Position numbers and translations under genes: made by a program. Under the pieces are notes generated by a model. It saw only the letters and a list, made by a program, of their open reading frames with translations. It was not told the origin of the DNA and ran no database searches. Shown here one piece after another: positions 1 through 8,668 of a stretch of DNA of 64,000 nt. This DNA is from Streptomyces ferrugineus (lineage in GTDB: Bacteria > Actinomycetota > Actinomycetes > Streptomycetales > Streptomycetaceae). The stretch's first letter is position 1, and the number at the start of each line of letters is the position of its first letter. Location of the stretch: assembly GCF_015160855.1 (NCBI RefSeq), contig NZ_CP063373.1, positions 3,782,001 through 3,846,000 on the forward strand. Direction: 5' to 3'.

Positions 1-431
1 CAGCCGCACTCCGGTTCCAGATCGCCCATGCCCGGCAGCAGTTCGATGCCCCTGGCGGCCGCGTCCTCCACCAGGTGCGGCGGCATCTCGCGGTCCAGCA
101 ACGCGGCGACGTGCCCGGCGTGCTCCACGGCCATGTCCAGGAAGCGGTCCCACTGGTCCTCGGTCAGCTCCTCCAGCAGCACATCGGCCCGGTGCGCCGT
201 ACGGTCGCGGCCCTGCACCACGGCGGTGATGCGCCCAGGGCGCACCGACACGGCACCGACCGCTCCCGCGCGCGCGAGCCTGCGGCCGACCTTGAGCTGC
301 TCCGAGTCCAGCGCCGTCTCCTCCAGCGCCTTCAGCCAGGCCTGGCCCCACCACGTCTGTGCGAATCCTCGCCCGCGCGCGGGCGGCAGCGCGGCGAACG
401 TGCGCTCCTGGTCACCGTCGTAGCGCGTCAT
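1..431 (-). CDS. SWIM zinc-finger protein (3' part cut by window edge)
   Basis: Reading the minus strand from ATG at 431 gives an open frame running off the window, with 143 residues visible. It begins MTRYDGDQERTFAALPPA and contains a TWWGQAWLKALEE stretch near residue 25. It ends at ...GMGDLEPECG, just where the Cys/His SWIM zinc-binding motif begins in this family. The start overlaps the SNF2 helicase stop as ATGA (428-431), so the two genes are translationally coupled. SWIM proteins next to SNF2 helicases are a common actinobacterial pair and are assumed to act together on nucleic acid; that role is inference. The call rests on the N-terminal similarity and the partner gene, because the zinc motif itself is outside the window. 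Confidence 0.8.
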   Translation of the reverse strand, partial: MTRYDGDQERTFAALPPARGRGFAQTWWGQAWLKALEETALDSEQLKVGRRLARAGAVGAVSVRPGRITAVVQGRDRTAHRADVLLEELTEDQWDRFLDMAVEHAGHVAALLDREMPPHLVEDAAARGIELLPGMGDLEPECG

Positions 432-3283
432 CGCGTTCCCCCTCGCAGTTCCACCAGATCGGCCAGCTCCGCGTCCGTCAGCTCCGTGAGGGCCGCCTCG
501 CCCGCGCCGAGCACCGCGTCGGCGAGTTCCCGCTTGCGGCCGAGCATGTCGGCGATACGGTCCTCGATCGTGCCCTCGGCGATCAGCCGGTGCACCTGCA
601 CGGGCCGGGTCTGACCGATGCGGTACGCGCGGTCGGTGGCCTGGGCCTCGACGGCGGGGTTCCACCAGCGGTCGTAGTGCACGACGTGCTCCGCGCGGGT
701 GAGGTTCAGGCCGGTGCCGGCGGCCTTCAACGACAGCAGGAAGACGGGCACTTCACCGTCCTGGAAGCGCCCGACCAGGGCGTCGCGCTCGGCGATGGGC
801 GTGCCGCCGTGCAGAAACTGCGAGGGCACTCCGCGAGCCGCCAGGTGCTCCTCGATGAGGCGTCCCATCTGCACGTACTGCGTGAAGACCAGAACGCTCG
901 CTCCCTCGGAGAGGATGGTGTCGAGCAGTTCGTCCAGCAGTTCCAGCTTCCCCGAGCGTCCGGCGATCCTCGGTCGCTCCTCCTTGAGGAACTGCGCGGG
1001 GTGGTTGCAGATCTGCTTCAGGCCCGTCAGGAGCTTCACGATCAGGCCGCGGCGCGCCATGCTGTCTGCTTCGGAGATCTCCGCCAGCGTCTCGCGGACC
1101 ACGGCCTCGTACAGGCCCGTCTGTTCCGCGGTGAGGGACACGGCCCGGTCGGTCTCCGTCTTCGGCGGGAGCTCCGGCGCGATCCCCGGATCGGACTTGC
1201 GCCGGCGCAGCAGGAACGGGCGTACCAGCCGGGCGAGCCGCTCCGCTGCCGCCGGGTCCTGGCCGCCCTCGACGGCCTGGGCATAACGCGCGCGGAAGGT
1301 GCCCAGGCGGCCCAGCAGGCCCGGGGTCGTCCAGTCGAGGATCGCCCACAGTTCCGACAGGTTGTTCTCGACCGGGGTGCCCGTGAGCGCCACACGCGCG
1401 CGTGCGCCGATGGACCGCAGCGCCCGCGCGGTCGCGGAGTACGGGTTCTTCACATGCTGGGCCTCGTCCGCCACCACCATGCCCCACGGCACGTCGGCGA
1501 GCCGGCGCGCGTCCAGGCGCATCGTGCCGTACGTGGTGAGCACGAACTCGCCGTCCGCCACGGAGCCGAGGTCGCGCCGCGACCCGTGGAAGCGGCGCAC
1601 GCGCGTGCCGGGCGCGAACTTCTCGATCTCGCGCTGCCAGTTGCCCATCAGGGACGTCGGACAGACCACCAGCGTCGGACCGGCGGACGAGGCGTCGGCC
1701 TGCCGGTGAAGGTGCAGCGCGATCAGCGTGATCGTCTTGCCGAGGCCCATGTCGTCGGCCAGACAGCAGCCCAGGCCCAGGGACGTCATGCGCGCCAGCC
1801 AACTCAGGCCACGCCGCTGGTAGTCCCGCAGCGTGGCCGCGAGGGCGGCCGGCTGGCCGACCGGCTCCTGTCCCTCGGGGTCCGCCAGGCGCTCGCGCAG
1901 CGCCGCCAGCCAGCCCGTGGGCCGGACCTCGACCCGGCGGCCGTCCACTTCGGTGGAGCCCGTCAGCGCGGCGCCGAGCGCGTCGATGGGCGTGACCTTG
2001 TGGTCCTGCTGCGCGCGGGCGCGGCGCATCTCCTGGGGGTCGACGAGGACCCACTGGCCACGCAGCCGCACCACGGGGCGGTTCGCCTCCGCCAGACGGT
2101 CCAGCTCCTCGCGCGTGAGCCGCTGGTCGCCCAGCGCGAACCACCAGTTGAAGGCGAGCAGCGCGTCGGCGGAGAGGAACGACGGCGTGTCCGACGAGAC
2201 CTTGCCGCGCGCGGGCTCGTCGTCCGGCGGACCGATGACCGCGCGGGCCGTCAGTTCGCGGGCGAGCTCCTTGGGCCAGTGCACGTCGACGCCGGCTGCG
2301 GCGAGGTGCCGGGCGCCCTCTCCCAGGAGGTCGGTCACCTCCTCGTCGGCGAGGTCCACGGAGTCCGGAACGGCCGCCGACAGCAGCGGTGCGAGCGCAG
2401 CCCAGGCCCGGGTCGCGCGGCGCAGCGCCAGCAGGGCGTCCATCCGCGCGCGGGGGCCGAAGGCATCGGATCCCGCCCACACGTCGGCGGCATCGGCGAC
2501 CAGCGCCGGATCACTCACGCTGTGCACCTGGAGCACCGCGCGGAACGACGGCGCCGCATCGTCGTCCTGCGTCGCCTCCGCGAGGCCGCTGACCTCGAGG
2601 CGCAGGGAGAGCCGCACGCCCGCGTCGTGGCCGGCGGCGACATCGGCGGCCCACGGGCGCAGGGCGGGTACGTGCTGCGGCTCCTGTGCCGCGTAGAGCG
2701 GCCCGCCCGTCACCAGCGCCGCCGCGGGGGAGCGGGGAAGGGCGTCGGCGACGGCATCCAGGAAGGCCCGCAGCAGTCCCTCCTGGTCCGCCAGCCTCGG
2801 CGGTGCCACGCCGCTCAGTGGCACGGCGTGCGCTTCGGGCGGCATCGCGGCGGCCAGGGCGCGGACGCGTTCGACGTCCTCAGGTCGCAGGGGGCCGACG
2901 CGCCAGGAGTCGTGGTCGCCCGTGGAGAGGCCGGGCAACAGCAGTCCTCGGGCCACGCATTGCAGGGCCAGCACGGCGGCCGTGCCCCAGAAGACGCCCG
3001 CCCGGGGTGCCCGCGCGGACGTACGCGCACGCGTGAGCACGGGCAGGGCGGCCCGCACCGGCAGCAGAACGGCCGGCACGCTCGCCGACTGGAGACCTTC
3101 GTCGCCGGGCAGGACGAGCTCGAGTTCCTCGACGGACCCGGACGCGACGAGTGGCACGGCGCCGCCGTCGGCTCGCCAGAAGGCGATCCGGCCGGTGCGC
3201 GCCGGATCACCGGGTACGAAGACGGCGCTGCAGCCGGCCAGTTCGGAGATCTCGGACGGTGTTGCCTCGGAAAGCCTCGGCAC
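428..3283 (-). CDS. SNF2-family DEAD/DEAH-box helicase
   Basis: This is an ATP-dependent DNA translocase of the SNF2/RapA type, about 951 residues from GTG 3283. The N-terminal ~450 residues are a family-specific region. The helicase core follows, with Walker A DDMGLGKT near residue 510, the DEAQH box (VVADEAQHVKNP) near 602, motif III LTGTPVEN, and a C-terminal helicase lobe with LVFTQYVQMG, SLKAAGTGLNL and the arginine-finger motif RAYRIGQ. An alternative ATG lies at 3361. I prefer 3283 because GAGGAG lies upstream of it and the AT-rich DNA at 3300-3330 looks like a promoter rather than coding sequence. The gene is the first of a pair with the SWIM gene. Its substrate cannot be read from the sequence. 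Confidence 0.9.
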   Translation of the reverse strand: MPRLSEATPSEISELAGCSAVFVPGDPARTGRIAFWRADGGAVPLVASGSVEELELVLPGDEGLQSASVPAVLLPVRAALPVLTRARTSARAPRAGVFWGTAAVLALQCVARGLLLPGLSTGDHDSWRVGPLRPEDVERVRALAAAMPPEAHAVPLSGVAPPRLADQEGLLRAFLDAVADALPRSPAAALVTGGPLYAAQEPQHVPALRPWAADVAAGHDAGVRLSLRLEVSGLAEATQDDDAAPSFRAVLQVHSVSDPALVADAADVWAGSDAFGPRARMDALLALRRATRAWAALAPLLSAAVPDSVDLADEEVTDLLGEGARHLAAAGVDVHWPKELARELTARAVIGPPDDEPARGKVSSDTPSFLSADALLAFNWWFALGDQRLTREELDRLAEANRPVVRLRGQWVLVDPQEMRRARAQQDHKVTPIDALGAALTGSTEVDGRRVEVRPTGWLAALRERLADPEGQEPVGQPAALAATLRDYQRRGLSWLARMTSLGLGCCLADDMGLGKTITLIALHLHRQADASSAGPTLVVCPTSLMGNWQREIEKFAPGTRVRRFHGSRRDLGSVADGEFVLTTYGTMRLDARRLADVPWGMVVADEAQHVKNPYSATARALRSIGARARVALTGTPVENNLSELWAILDWTTPGLLGRLGTFRARYAQAVEGGQDPAAAERLARLVRPFLLRRRKSDPGIAPELPPKTETDRAVSLTAEQTGLYEAVVRETLAEISEADSMARRGLIVKLLTGLKQICNHPAQFLKEERPRIAGRSGKLELLDELLDTILSEGASVLVFTQYVQMGRLIEEHLAARGVPSQFLHGGTPIAERDALVGRFQDGEVPVFLLSLKAAGTGLNLTRAEHVVHYDRWWNPAVEAQATDRAYRIGQTRPVQVHRLIAEGTIEDRIADMLGRKRELADAVLGAGEAALTELTDAELADLVELRGGTR

Positions 3284-3585
3284 GACGCTGCAACACTCCT
3301 CAAATTTGACTACTCGGTTTCGAGTGGTCGAGGGTACAACACTCGGTGGACCATCCTGCATGGCGGAGCTGTGATCTGGGTCACTTTGGATCGGTATGGG
3401 TATCTCCCCTGTGCGGAGCCCGGTGCGTCGACCGATCGCCGATCGGGCGTCGGCGGTCCACGGGGCTCCGCGACCAGTAGGGGCCGCACCTCAGGGTCGT
3501 CTCAGGGTCGCGGCTCGGAACTGCCGGGAGCGCGGACCCGTTTTCAGGACAGAGAGCGGCAGTGGCCGCGAAGGAGGCGACGGAC

Positions 3586-3768
3586 ATGTCGAAGAACGCG
3601 AAGATCGCCGCGGGAGGTGTGGCGGCCGGTCTCATCTTGCTGATCTGGCTGCCGTGGTGGGCCGCGCTCCTGATAGTCCTGGGAGTCCCGGCCGCCGCAT
3701 ACCTCACGCTCGACCCGTCACAGCGGCGCAGGCTGCGTCGTGCCACGCGCAAGGAGCTCGGCCGCTGA
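3586..3768 (+). CDS. Small single- or double-pass membrane protein
   Basis: A 60-residue protein starting MSKNAKIAAGGVAAG, chosen because AAGGAGG (3571-3577) sits 8 bp before ATG 3586; an upstream in-frame ATG at 3562 has no ribosome site. Residues 6-45 are almost entirely hydrophobic (LILLIWLPWWAALLIVLG and onward), consistent with one or two membrane helices. They are followed by a basic tail (RRRLRRATRKELGR) that should face the cytoplasm. It is convergent with the tannase-like gene, with only 3 bp between the stops. I do not recognise a family, and the function is unknown. Confidence 0.7.
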   Translation: MSKNAKIAAGGVAAGLILLIWLPWWAALLIVLGVPAAAYLTLDPSQRRRLRRATRKELGR

Positions 3769-3771
3769 TCA

Positions 3772-5166
3772 TCACCCTGCCGCGGGTGCGGCAGGGGTGG
3801 ACAGCGAGCAGGAGTTGAGCACGTCACCGCTCGCGGGCCGGCCGACGGTGTGGTCCGCGGGCGGTCGGGTGCCCTGCTCCACCCATGAGACCAGCGCGTC
3901 GAACGCCGACCGGTAGCAGGGCAGGATCGGCCGGAGCCGGTCCGGATGGGTGTCGTACAGCCCGTCGACATGAGTGCCGCCGGCGATCGTGAAGTAGCGG
4001 TGCAGAGGGCCCCGTCCCCTCGCGTGGATCATGCGCGCGTACACATCCGAGTCGGCCGCCTTCGGCAGCAGCGCGTCCAGATCACCGTGCAGTGTGATCA
4101 GTGGTTTGCCGATGCGGCCGGTCAGGGCGACACGGGCCACGGCGTGACGGACGGACGCGGGACGCGACGCGTAGTCGTACGTGGCATCGGACGCGCACGG
4201 CGCCAGGATCTGCTCCGGCGTGGTTCCGGCGGAGGGGCCGGGGCAGCCGGGGTCGTACGCCGGGTCGAACTCGGCGCGGTAGATCTTCTGGGTCACTCCC
4301 CAGTAGGCCTGCTCGTGATACGGCCACAGAAACTCGGAGCCGCGCGCGAAGCCGACCGCGTACAGGTCCTCGTCCCGGGCGGAGCCGAGCATGCGTGCCA
4401 CTGCCGTGGGCAAGGAGGTGAGGAGGTTCGGGCCGTCCGTGGTCCACAAGGCGCCTTCCCAGTCGACGCCGCCGTCGTACAGCTCGGGATGGTTCTCGAG
4501 GTGCCAGCGCGTCAGATACCCGCCGTTGGAGATGCCGGTCATGTAGGTACGACGGGGAGTGTGGCCGTAGCGCAGGGCCGCCGCCCTACGGGCGGCCCGC
4601 GTGAGCTGAGTGGTCCGTGCGTTCCATTCGGCGACCGCGTCGCCGGGTCGTCTGCCGTCGCGGTAGAAGTCGGCGCCGCTGTTGCCCTTGTCGGTCGCCG
4701 CGTAGGCGTAGCCCAGCGCTAGCACCTGGTCGGAGATCGCCTTGTCCGTCGCGTACTGCTTGCGTGTGCCCGGCGCTCCGGTGACGACCAGTCCGCCGTT
4801 CCAGCGGTCCGGCAGCCGGATCACGAACTGCGCGTCGTGACGCCAGCCGTGTGTGGCGTTGAACCGGGAGGAGTCAGGGAAGTAGCCGTCGATCTGAATA
4901 CCGGGGACCCCGGCCGGTGTCCGGGTGCCTCGTGCGGTCAGCCCGGCCTGGTCGGCCATGTCGGTGTGGGGTGTTCCGGCGAGTCCTGTCGTGGTCAGGT
5001 CCGCCAGGCAGGCGCTCTGCTGGATGGCCGCGCCCGGTACCCGTACATGATTTTGGCGCGCGCAGTGCCGCTCGTCGACTGCCGTGGCCATTGCGGCAGC
5101 AGGGCCGCCGAGGGTGGCTGCCAGCAGGGTCGCGGCGAGGAACGGAACGGTTCGGGACAGGCGCAT
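3772..5166 (-). CDS. Secreted tannase/feruloyl-esterase-like alpha/beta hydrolase
   Basis: A 464-residue protein from ATG 5166, preceded by a CGGAGG ribosome site. An upstream in-frame ATG at 5271 would place 35 odd residues before the signal peptide. Residues 1-30 (MRLSRTVPFLAATLLAATLGGPAAA) are a classic Sec signal, so the enzyme is exported. The nucleophile elbow GISNGGY (G-x-S-x-G-G) lies near residue 205, with a probable Asp in LHGDLDALLP and a His in AGGTHVDGLYD forming the triad. Several cysteines suggest disulfides. The fold matches the tannase / 3-hydroxybutyrate-oligomer hydrolase group; the substrate (a phenolic ester or a polyester oligomer) cannot be decided here. Monocistronic. 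Confidence 0.75.
   Translation of the reverse strand: MRLSRTVPFLAATLLAATLGGPAAAMATAVDERHCARQNHVRVPGAAIQQSACLADLTTTGLAGTPHTDMADQAGLTARGTRTPAGVPGIQIDGYFPDSSRFNATHGWRHDAQFVIRLPDRWNGGLVVTGAPGTRKQYATDKAISDQVLALGYAYAATDKGNSGADFYRDGRRPGDAVAEWNARTTQLTRAARRAAALRYGHTPRRTYMTGISNGGYLTRWHLENHPELYDGGVDWEGALWTTDGPNLLTSLPTAVARMLGSARDEDLYAVGFARGSEFLWPYHEQAYWGVTQKIYRAEFDPAYDPGCPGPSAGTTPEQILAPCASDATYDYASRPASVRHAVARVALTGRIGKPLITLHGDLDALLPKAADSDVYARMIHARGRGPLHRYFTIAGGTHVDGLYDTHPDRLRPILPCYRSAFDALVSWVEQGTRPPADHTVGRPASGDVLNSCSLSTPAAPAAG
3775..3796. terminator. Putative bidirectional terminator hairpin
   Basis: A perfect 9-bp inverted repeat, CCCTGCCGC and GCGGCAGGG, separated by GGGT. It lies at the junction of two convergent genes, inside the last codons of the minus-strand hydrolase. 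There is no U-tract, as is usual for Streptomyces hairpins at convergent junctions. The terminator role is inferred from its position. Confidence 0.5.
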
Positions 5167-5481
5167 GAGGGCCTCCGGGCACAGGGGAGACGGGGCATGA
5201 GGGAACGCAAACGCGAAGGCTGCCTCATGGTGCGGGCCCGGTTTGGCGCCATCCATGGGTTGGGCCCACATGGAACGCCGCCGTGAGATGGGGTCTCGGG
5301 ACAGGCGTGCTGGAGGAGGCCGGGAGTGTCTTCACGGTGAGCGCGGCCTCAGAGCCTTACTGGAGGTGTGCGGGACGCGGCGAGGTGCGCGCCCGTACGC
5401 ACCCGGCAGCGCAGCCACGCCGGGTGCCGACCCGTCTCCTGCGGGCGCGCCGCGCGGAAGCCCCGCGCCCCGAGCGCGGGC

Positions 5482-6387
5482 TCAGATCGGGCGTACGGCC
5501 ATCTTGTCGAGCGCTTCGAGCAGGCCGGGCAGCTCCGGTCCGCGGCCCACCGGCAGGACCTCGCCGGGTTCGTCGTCAAGGAGCACGAACGCGATGTCGT
5601 CGGTCCTGGCGACGAGCGACCAGCCGGGGCCGTCCGCACGAAGGGTCCGGGCGTCGCCCGGGGCGAAGGAGGACCGGACGCGGCCGAGCGGCGGCGGGGA
5701 GTCGACGTACGCGCGTGCCTCGGCGAGGACCCGCAGGATGCCGCTGTGGCTGCCCCGGGGCTCGGCCTCCTCACTGGAGTCGGCGTTCCCGGCCTTCCGG
5801 CCCTCGCTCTCCCCGCCGTCACCGGCCTCGTTCTCGGCGCCCTCCGTGTCCTCGGCGGCATCCGACCCACCGCCCGGTCTCAGGGACGTGGCGTCGTTGA
5901 TCTGCTCACGCCAGATCGCCCATTGCAGCGCGATCTCGTCGGCCCCCAGGCGCCGTTGGGCCGGGCCCCACACGCTCGTGTCGGGCGGGGCCAGCGGCGG
6001 GCCGTCGGCGGCCTCGGGGGCGGGGTCGTGCGGCGGGGGCACATTGGGGGCGGAGACGGCGACCGCCAGGGGCCAGCCGGGCAGCGCGGCCACGACCGTA
6101 CGTTCGTCGGGTGACAGGTCGTACTCCATGCCGCAGTCCCAGGACGCGATGGCGACGGCGACCAGGGAGACGTCGTCGATGACGACCGTCCATCGGGCGC
6201 CGTCGCCGTCCTGGCCGAGCACCAGGCCGTACCCGTCCGCCAGTGGCGCGAGGCCCAGCGTCGCGCAGGCCTCCGGATAGTCGTCGCCCAGCACGCTCGG
6301 GAACTGCGCCGGCGTCAGCAGCACCGCCGTGAGCACGTAGAGCGCATCGTCCGCGGCGGCGACGGCCTCCTCGTCCGTCCCGGCCAT
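5482..6387 (-). CDS. Conserved hypothetical protein, acidic
   Basis: A 301-residue soluble protein from ATG 6387 (MAGTDEEAVAAADDALYV), chosen because GGGGAGG lies 5 bp upstream; the longer frame to 6423 lacks a ribosome site. The first half is probably a compact domain (YVLTAVLLTPAQFPSVLGDD, then WTVVIDDVSLVAVAIASWDCG). The middle (about residues 150-215) is a low-complexity Asp/Glu/Gly/Ser linker (DAAEDTEGAENEAGDGGESE). The C-terminal ~80 residues look folded again (WSLVARTDDIAFVLLDDEPGE). No signal peptide, membrane segment or known catalytic motif was seen, and I do not recognise the family. Codon usage is normal for the host, so it is probably a real gene. Confidence 0.7.
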   Translation of the reverse strand: MAGTDEEAVAAADDALYVLTAVLLTPAQFPSVLGDDYPEACATLGLAPLADGYGLVLGQDGDGARWTVVIDDVSLVAVAIASWDCGMEYDLSPDERTVVAALPGWPLAVAVSAPNVPPPHDPAPEAADGPPLAPPDTSVWGPAQRRLGADEIALQWAIWREQINDATSLRPGGGSDAAEDTEGAENEAGDGGESEGRKAGNADSSEEAEPRGSHSGILRVLAEARAYVDSPPPLGRVRSSFAPGDARTLRADGPGWSLVARTDDIAFVLLDDEPGEVLPVGRGPELPGLLEALDKMAVRPI

Positions 6388-6523
6388 CCCAGCCTCCCCA
6401 TCGGTTCGTCCATCGGCGCGCACCCTAGTGCGACCGGAAGCCGCTTGTCACGACTCCCAGACACACCCGAGCTGCAGTTTTCCGGCCGGACGGGGCGAAT
6501 CGACCGTGATTTTGCCAACCCTG

Positions 6524-6865
6524 TCAGGACGCCGGCAGTCCGAGGAGGGACCGAGCCACGGTCTGCGGTGATTCGCCCCGCTCCCGGGCGAGCGCGATGA
6601 CGGCGCGGCACGCCAGCTCGTTCACCCCGAACGACAGGGCTTCCGGGGAGACCCAGCCGGCGGCCTCGTCGAGCTGCTCCTGGTCGTCCTCCGCGCAGGC
6701 CGACACATACACGGCGGCGGCCTCGAACAGATTGTGCGTGCGCCCGTCCTCACCGGCCTCCGGCCGCGTGCGAAAGGCCTGCAGGAATCTCGCACACGAC
6801 TTGCGCACCCTGCCCCACATGCTGATCACCATCCCCCTCTGCGGTGCTACTGGTTGATCGTTCAT
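6524..6865 (-). CDS. Small hypothetical protein
   Basis: Up to 113 residues. The start is uncertain: ATG 6865 has only a weak AGGA nearby, while internal starts at MVISM and MWG follow a GAGGGGG stretch. The C-terminal two thirds look helical (FEAAAVYVSACAEDDQEQLDEAAGWVSPEALSF, then ELACRAVIALARERGESPQTVARSLL). No signal peptide or catalytic motif is visible, and I do not recognise a family. It is transcribed alone, with about 215 bp between its start and the methyltransferase stop. Confidence 0.6.
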   Translation of the reverse strand: MNDQPVAPQRGMVISMWGRVRKSCARFLQAFRTRPEAGEDGRTHNLFEAAAVYVSACAEDDQEQLDEAAGWVSPEALSFGVNELACRAVIALARERGESPQTVARSLLGLPAS

Positions 6866-7080
6866 GTCCTGCTCACAACGTAGAGTTGGAGCCCTGGCGA
6901 CAGAAGGGGGACGACGCGGTGAAGGCCTCTCGACGGCTTGAACGACTCCCCGTGGGCGGCCGCTTTGACGCCTCCTGAGCGCCCCCTGCGCCCCCGCCGC
7001 GCGCGGTCAGCCGCCGAGTGATGCGATGCTCGACAACCCCGACGCCTTCACCACGATCGTCGCCGGACAGGGGTGAGCCG

Positions 7081-7689
7081 TCAGGACTCCCGTACGGCCA
7101 GCGCCAGGAAGCGGTCGTCCTCGTCGACGTACGACGTCATGCGCCAGCCGGAACCGGCCAGCAGCGGCCGGAGGTTGGGCTCGGCCCGTAGATCGTCGGG
7201 TGTGATCCGGCGGCCCTGGCGCGCCGCGAGTGCCGCTCTGCCGATCGGGTGGAACAGCGCCAGCGTGCCGCCGGGACGCACCACGCGGGCCAACTCCCGC
7301 AGGTTCGCGGCCGGATGGGGCAGGTGCGCGACGAGGCCGGCCGCGAACACGGCGTCCAGCGACTCCGACCGCAACGGCAGCGCGGCCACGTCGGCGAGCA
7401 GCAACCGCCCGTCCGCGTCCCGCCCGGCCCGTACGGCGGCCTCCAGCATGGCCGGGGTCAGATCGGCCCCCAGGACCACTCCCGAGGGCCCCACGGCGGC
7501 ACGCAGCGGCGGCAGGGCGCGCCCCGTGCCGCAGCCCGCGTCCAGCACACGAGCCCCCTCCCGCAGTCCGAGCTCGCCGACCGCGGCCGCGAAGGCGGGC
7601 CCGTCGTCGGGAAACCTGCTGTCCCAGTCGGCGGCGCGGGCGGTGAAGAAGTCCTGCACATGTGTGTGGTCGTCGCTCATGCTCCGCAT
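7081..7689 (-). CDS. Class I SAM-dependent methyltransferase
   Basis: A 202-residue cytosolic enzyme. Motif I VLDAGCGTGRALPPL (about residues 42-56) forms the S-adenosylmethionine loop, GADLTPAMLEAA is the acidic motif II region, and DAVFAAGLVAHLPHP with LARVVRPGGTLALFHPIGR are motifs III/IV of the Methyltransf_11 type. Start ATG 7689 is preceded by GAGGG. A second ATG three codons in (7680) is also possible. The substrate cannot be read from the sequence. It is divergent from the MHYT gene, with 143 bp between the starts. Confidence 0.85.
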   Translation of the reverse strand: MRSMSDDHTHVQDFFTARAADWDSRFPDDGPAFAAAVGELGLREGARVLDAGCGTGRALPPLRAAVGPSGVVLGADLTPAMLEAAVRAGRDADGRLLLADVAALPLRSESLDAVFAAGLVAHLPHPAANLRELARVVRPGGTLALFHPIGRAALAARQGRRITPDDLRAEPNLRPLLAGSGWRMTSYVDEDDRFLALAVRES

Positions 7690-7832
7690 GATCCCTCACC
7701 GGCAAGGATGACGCCGCTGTGCACACGTTCGAGCGTGACGTGGTCGTTCCGGTGCATCACCACGTCATATTGCAACAGCTTTCGAAATGCGCCCCCATCA
7801 CGCGCCCCTGCCCCGGCTAGCGTCCCGGGGCC

Positions 7833-8606
7833 ATGGGACACCTGGACCACGCCGCCCTCGGCTGGCTGACCCCCGTGCTGTCGTACGCGATGGCCTGCAC
7901 CGGCGCCGCGCTCGGCCTGCGCTGCACCGTGCGCGCCCTCGGCGCCACCGGCCGGTCGCGCCGCAACTGGCTCATCACCGCCGCCTCGGCGATCGGCACC
8001 GGCATCTGGACCATGCACTTCGTGGCCATGCTGGGCTTCAGCGTCGGCGGCACCGACATCCGCTACGACGTGCCGCTCACCATCCTGAGCCTCCTCGTCG
8101 CCATGACCGTCGTGTGCGCCGGCGTCTTCGCCGTCGGATACGGCCGCGACCGGACCCGCGCGCTCTTCCTCGGCGGGCTCACCACCGGGCTCGGCGTCGC
8201 GAGCATGCACTACTTGGGCATGGCCGCCGTACGACTCCACGGCGACGTCAGCTACGACCCCCTGCTCGTCGGACTCTCCGTGGTGATCGCCGTCGTCGCG
8301 GCGACGGCGGCCCTGTGGGCTGCGCTCAACATCAAGTCGCCCGTAGCCGTCACCATCGCCTCGCTGATCATGGGCGCGGCGGTCAGCAGCATGCACTACA
8401 CCGGCATGTTCGCGGTCGGCGTGCGCGTCACGCCCTCCGGCGAGGTCCTGCCCGGTGCCACGGCGATGCAGTTCATCTTCCCCCTCGCCGTCGGCCTCGG
8501 GTCCTACCTCTTCCTGACCTCCGCCTTCGTCGCGCTGTCACCCACGACAGGCGAGCGCGAGGCGTCCGCTTCGGCCCAGCGGTCGGTCGAGAGCGTCGTC
8601 GGCTAG
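7833..8606 (+). CDS. MHYT-domain integral membrane sensor
   Basis: A 257-residue protein with seven predicted membrane helices and the three signature motifs of the MHYT domain: WTMHFVAM (about residue 60), SMHYLGM (about 125) and SMHYTGM (about 188). The family is proposed to bind a metal, possibly copper, with its Met/His residues and to sense gases such as O2, CO or NO. There is no fused output domain, so it must signal through a partner. It ends 62 bp before the conservon sensor kinase on the same strand, which makes that kinase system an attractive (inferred) partner. The Shine-Dalgarno sequence is weak. Confidence 0.85.
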   Translation: MGHLDHAALGWLTPVLSYAMACTGAALGLRCTVRALGATGRSRRNWLITAASAIGTGIWTMHFVAMLGFSVGGTDIRYDVPLTILSLLVAMTVVCAGVFAVGYGRDRTRALFLGGLTTGLGVASMHYLGMAAVRLHGDVSYDPLLVGLSVVIAVVAATAALWAALNIKSPVAVTIASLIMGAAVSSMHYTGMFAVGVRVTPSGEVLPGATAMQFIFPLAVGLGSYLFLTSAFVALSPTTGEREASASAQRSVESVVG

Positions 8607-8668
8607 CGGTGGGACCGGACCGTACAGGCCCGGCAGCACACCTCGAACCACTTCCGAGCGAGGAGGCC

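Noticed and set aside
6919..6978. A 19-codon plus-strand peptide frame (GTG, VKASRRLERLPVGG)
   Set aside because: A GGGGG stretch precedes the GTG, but a frame this short is expected by chance and nothing else supports it.
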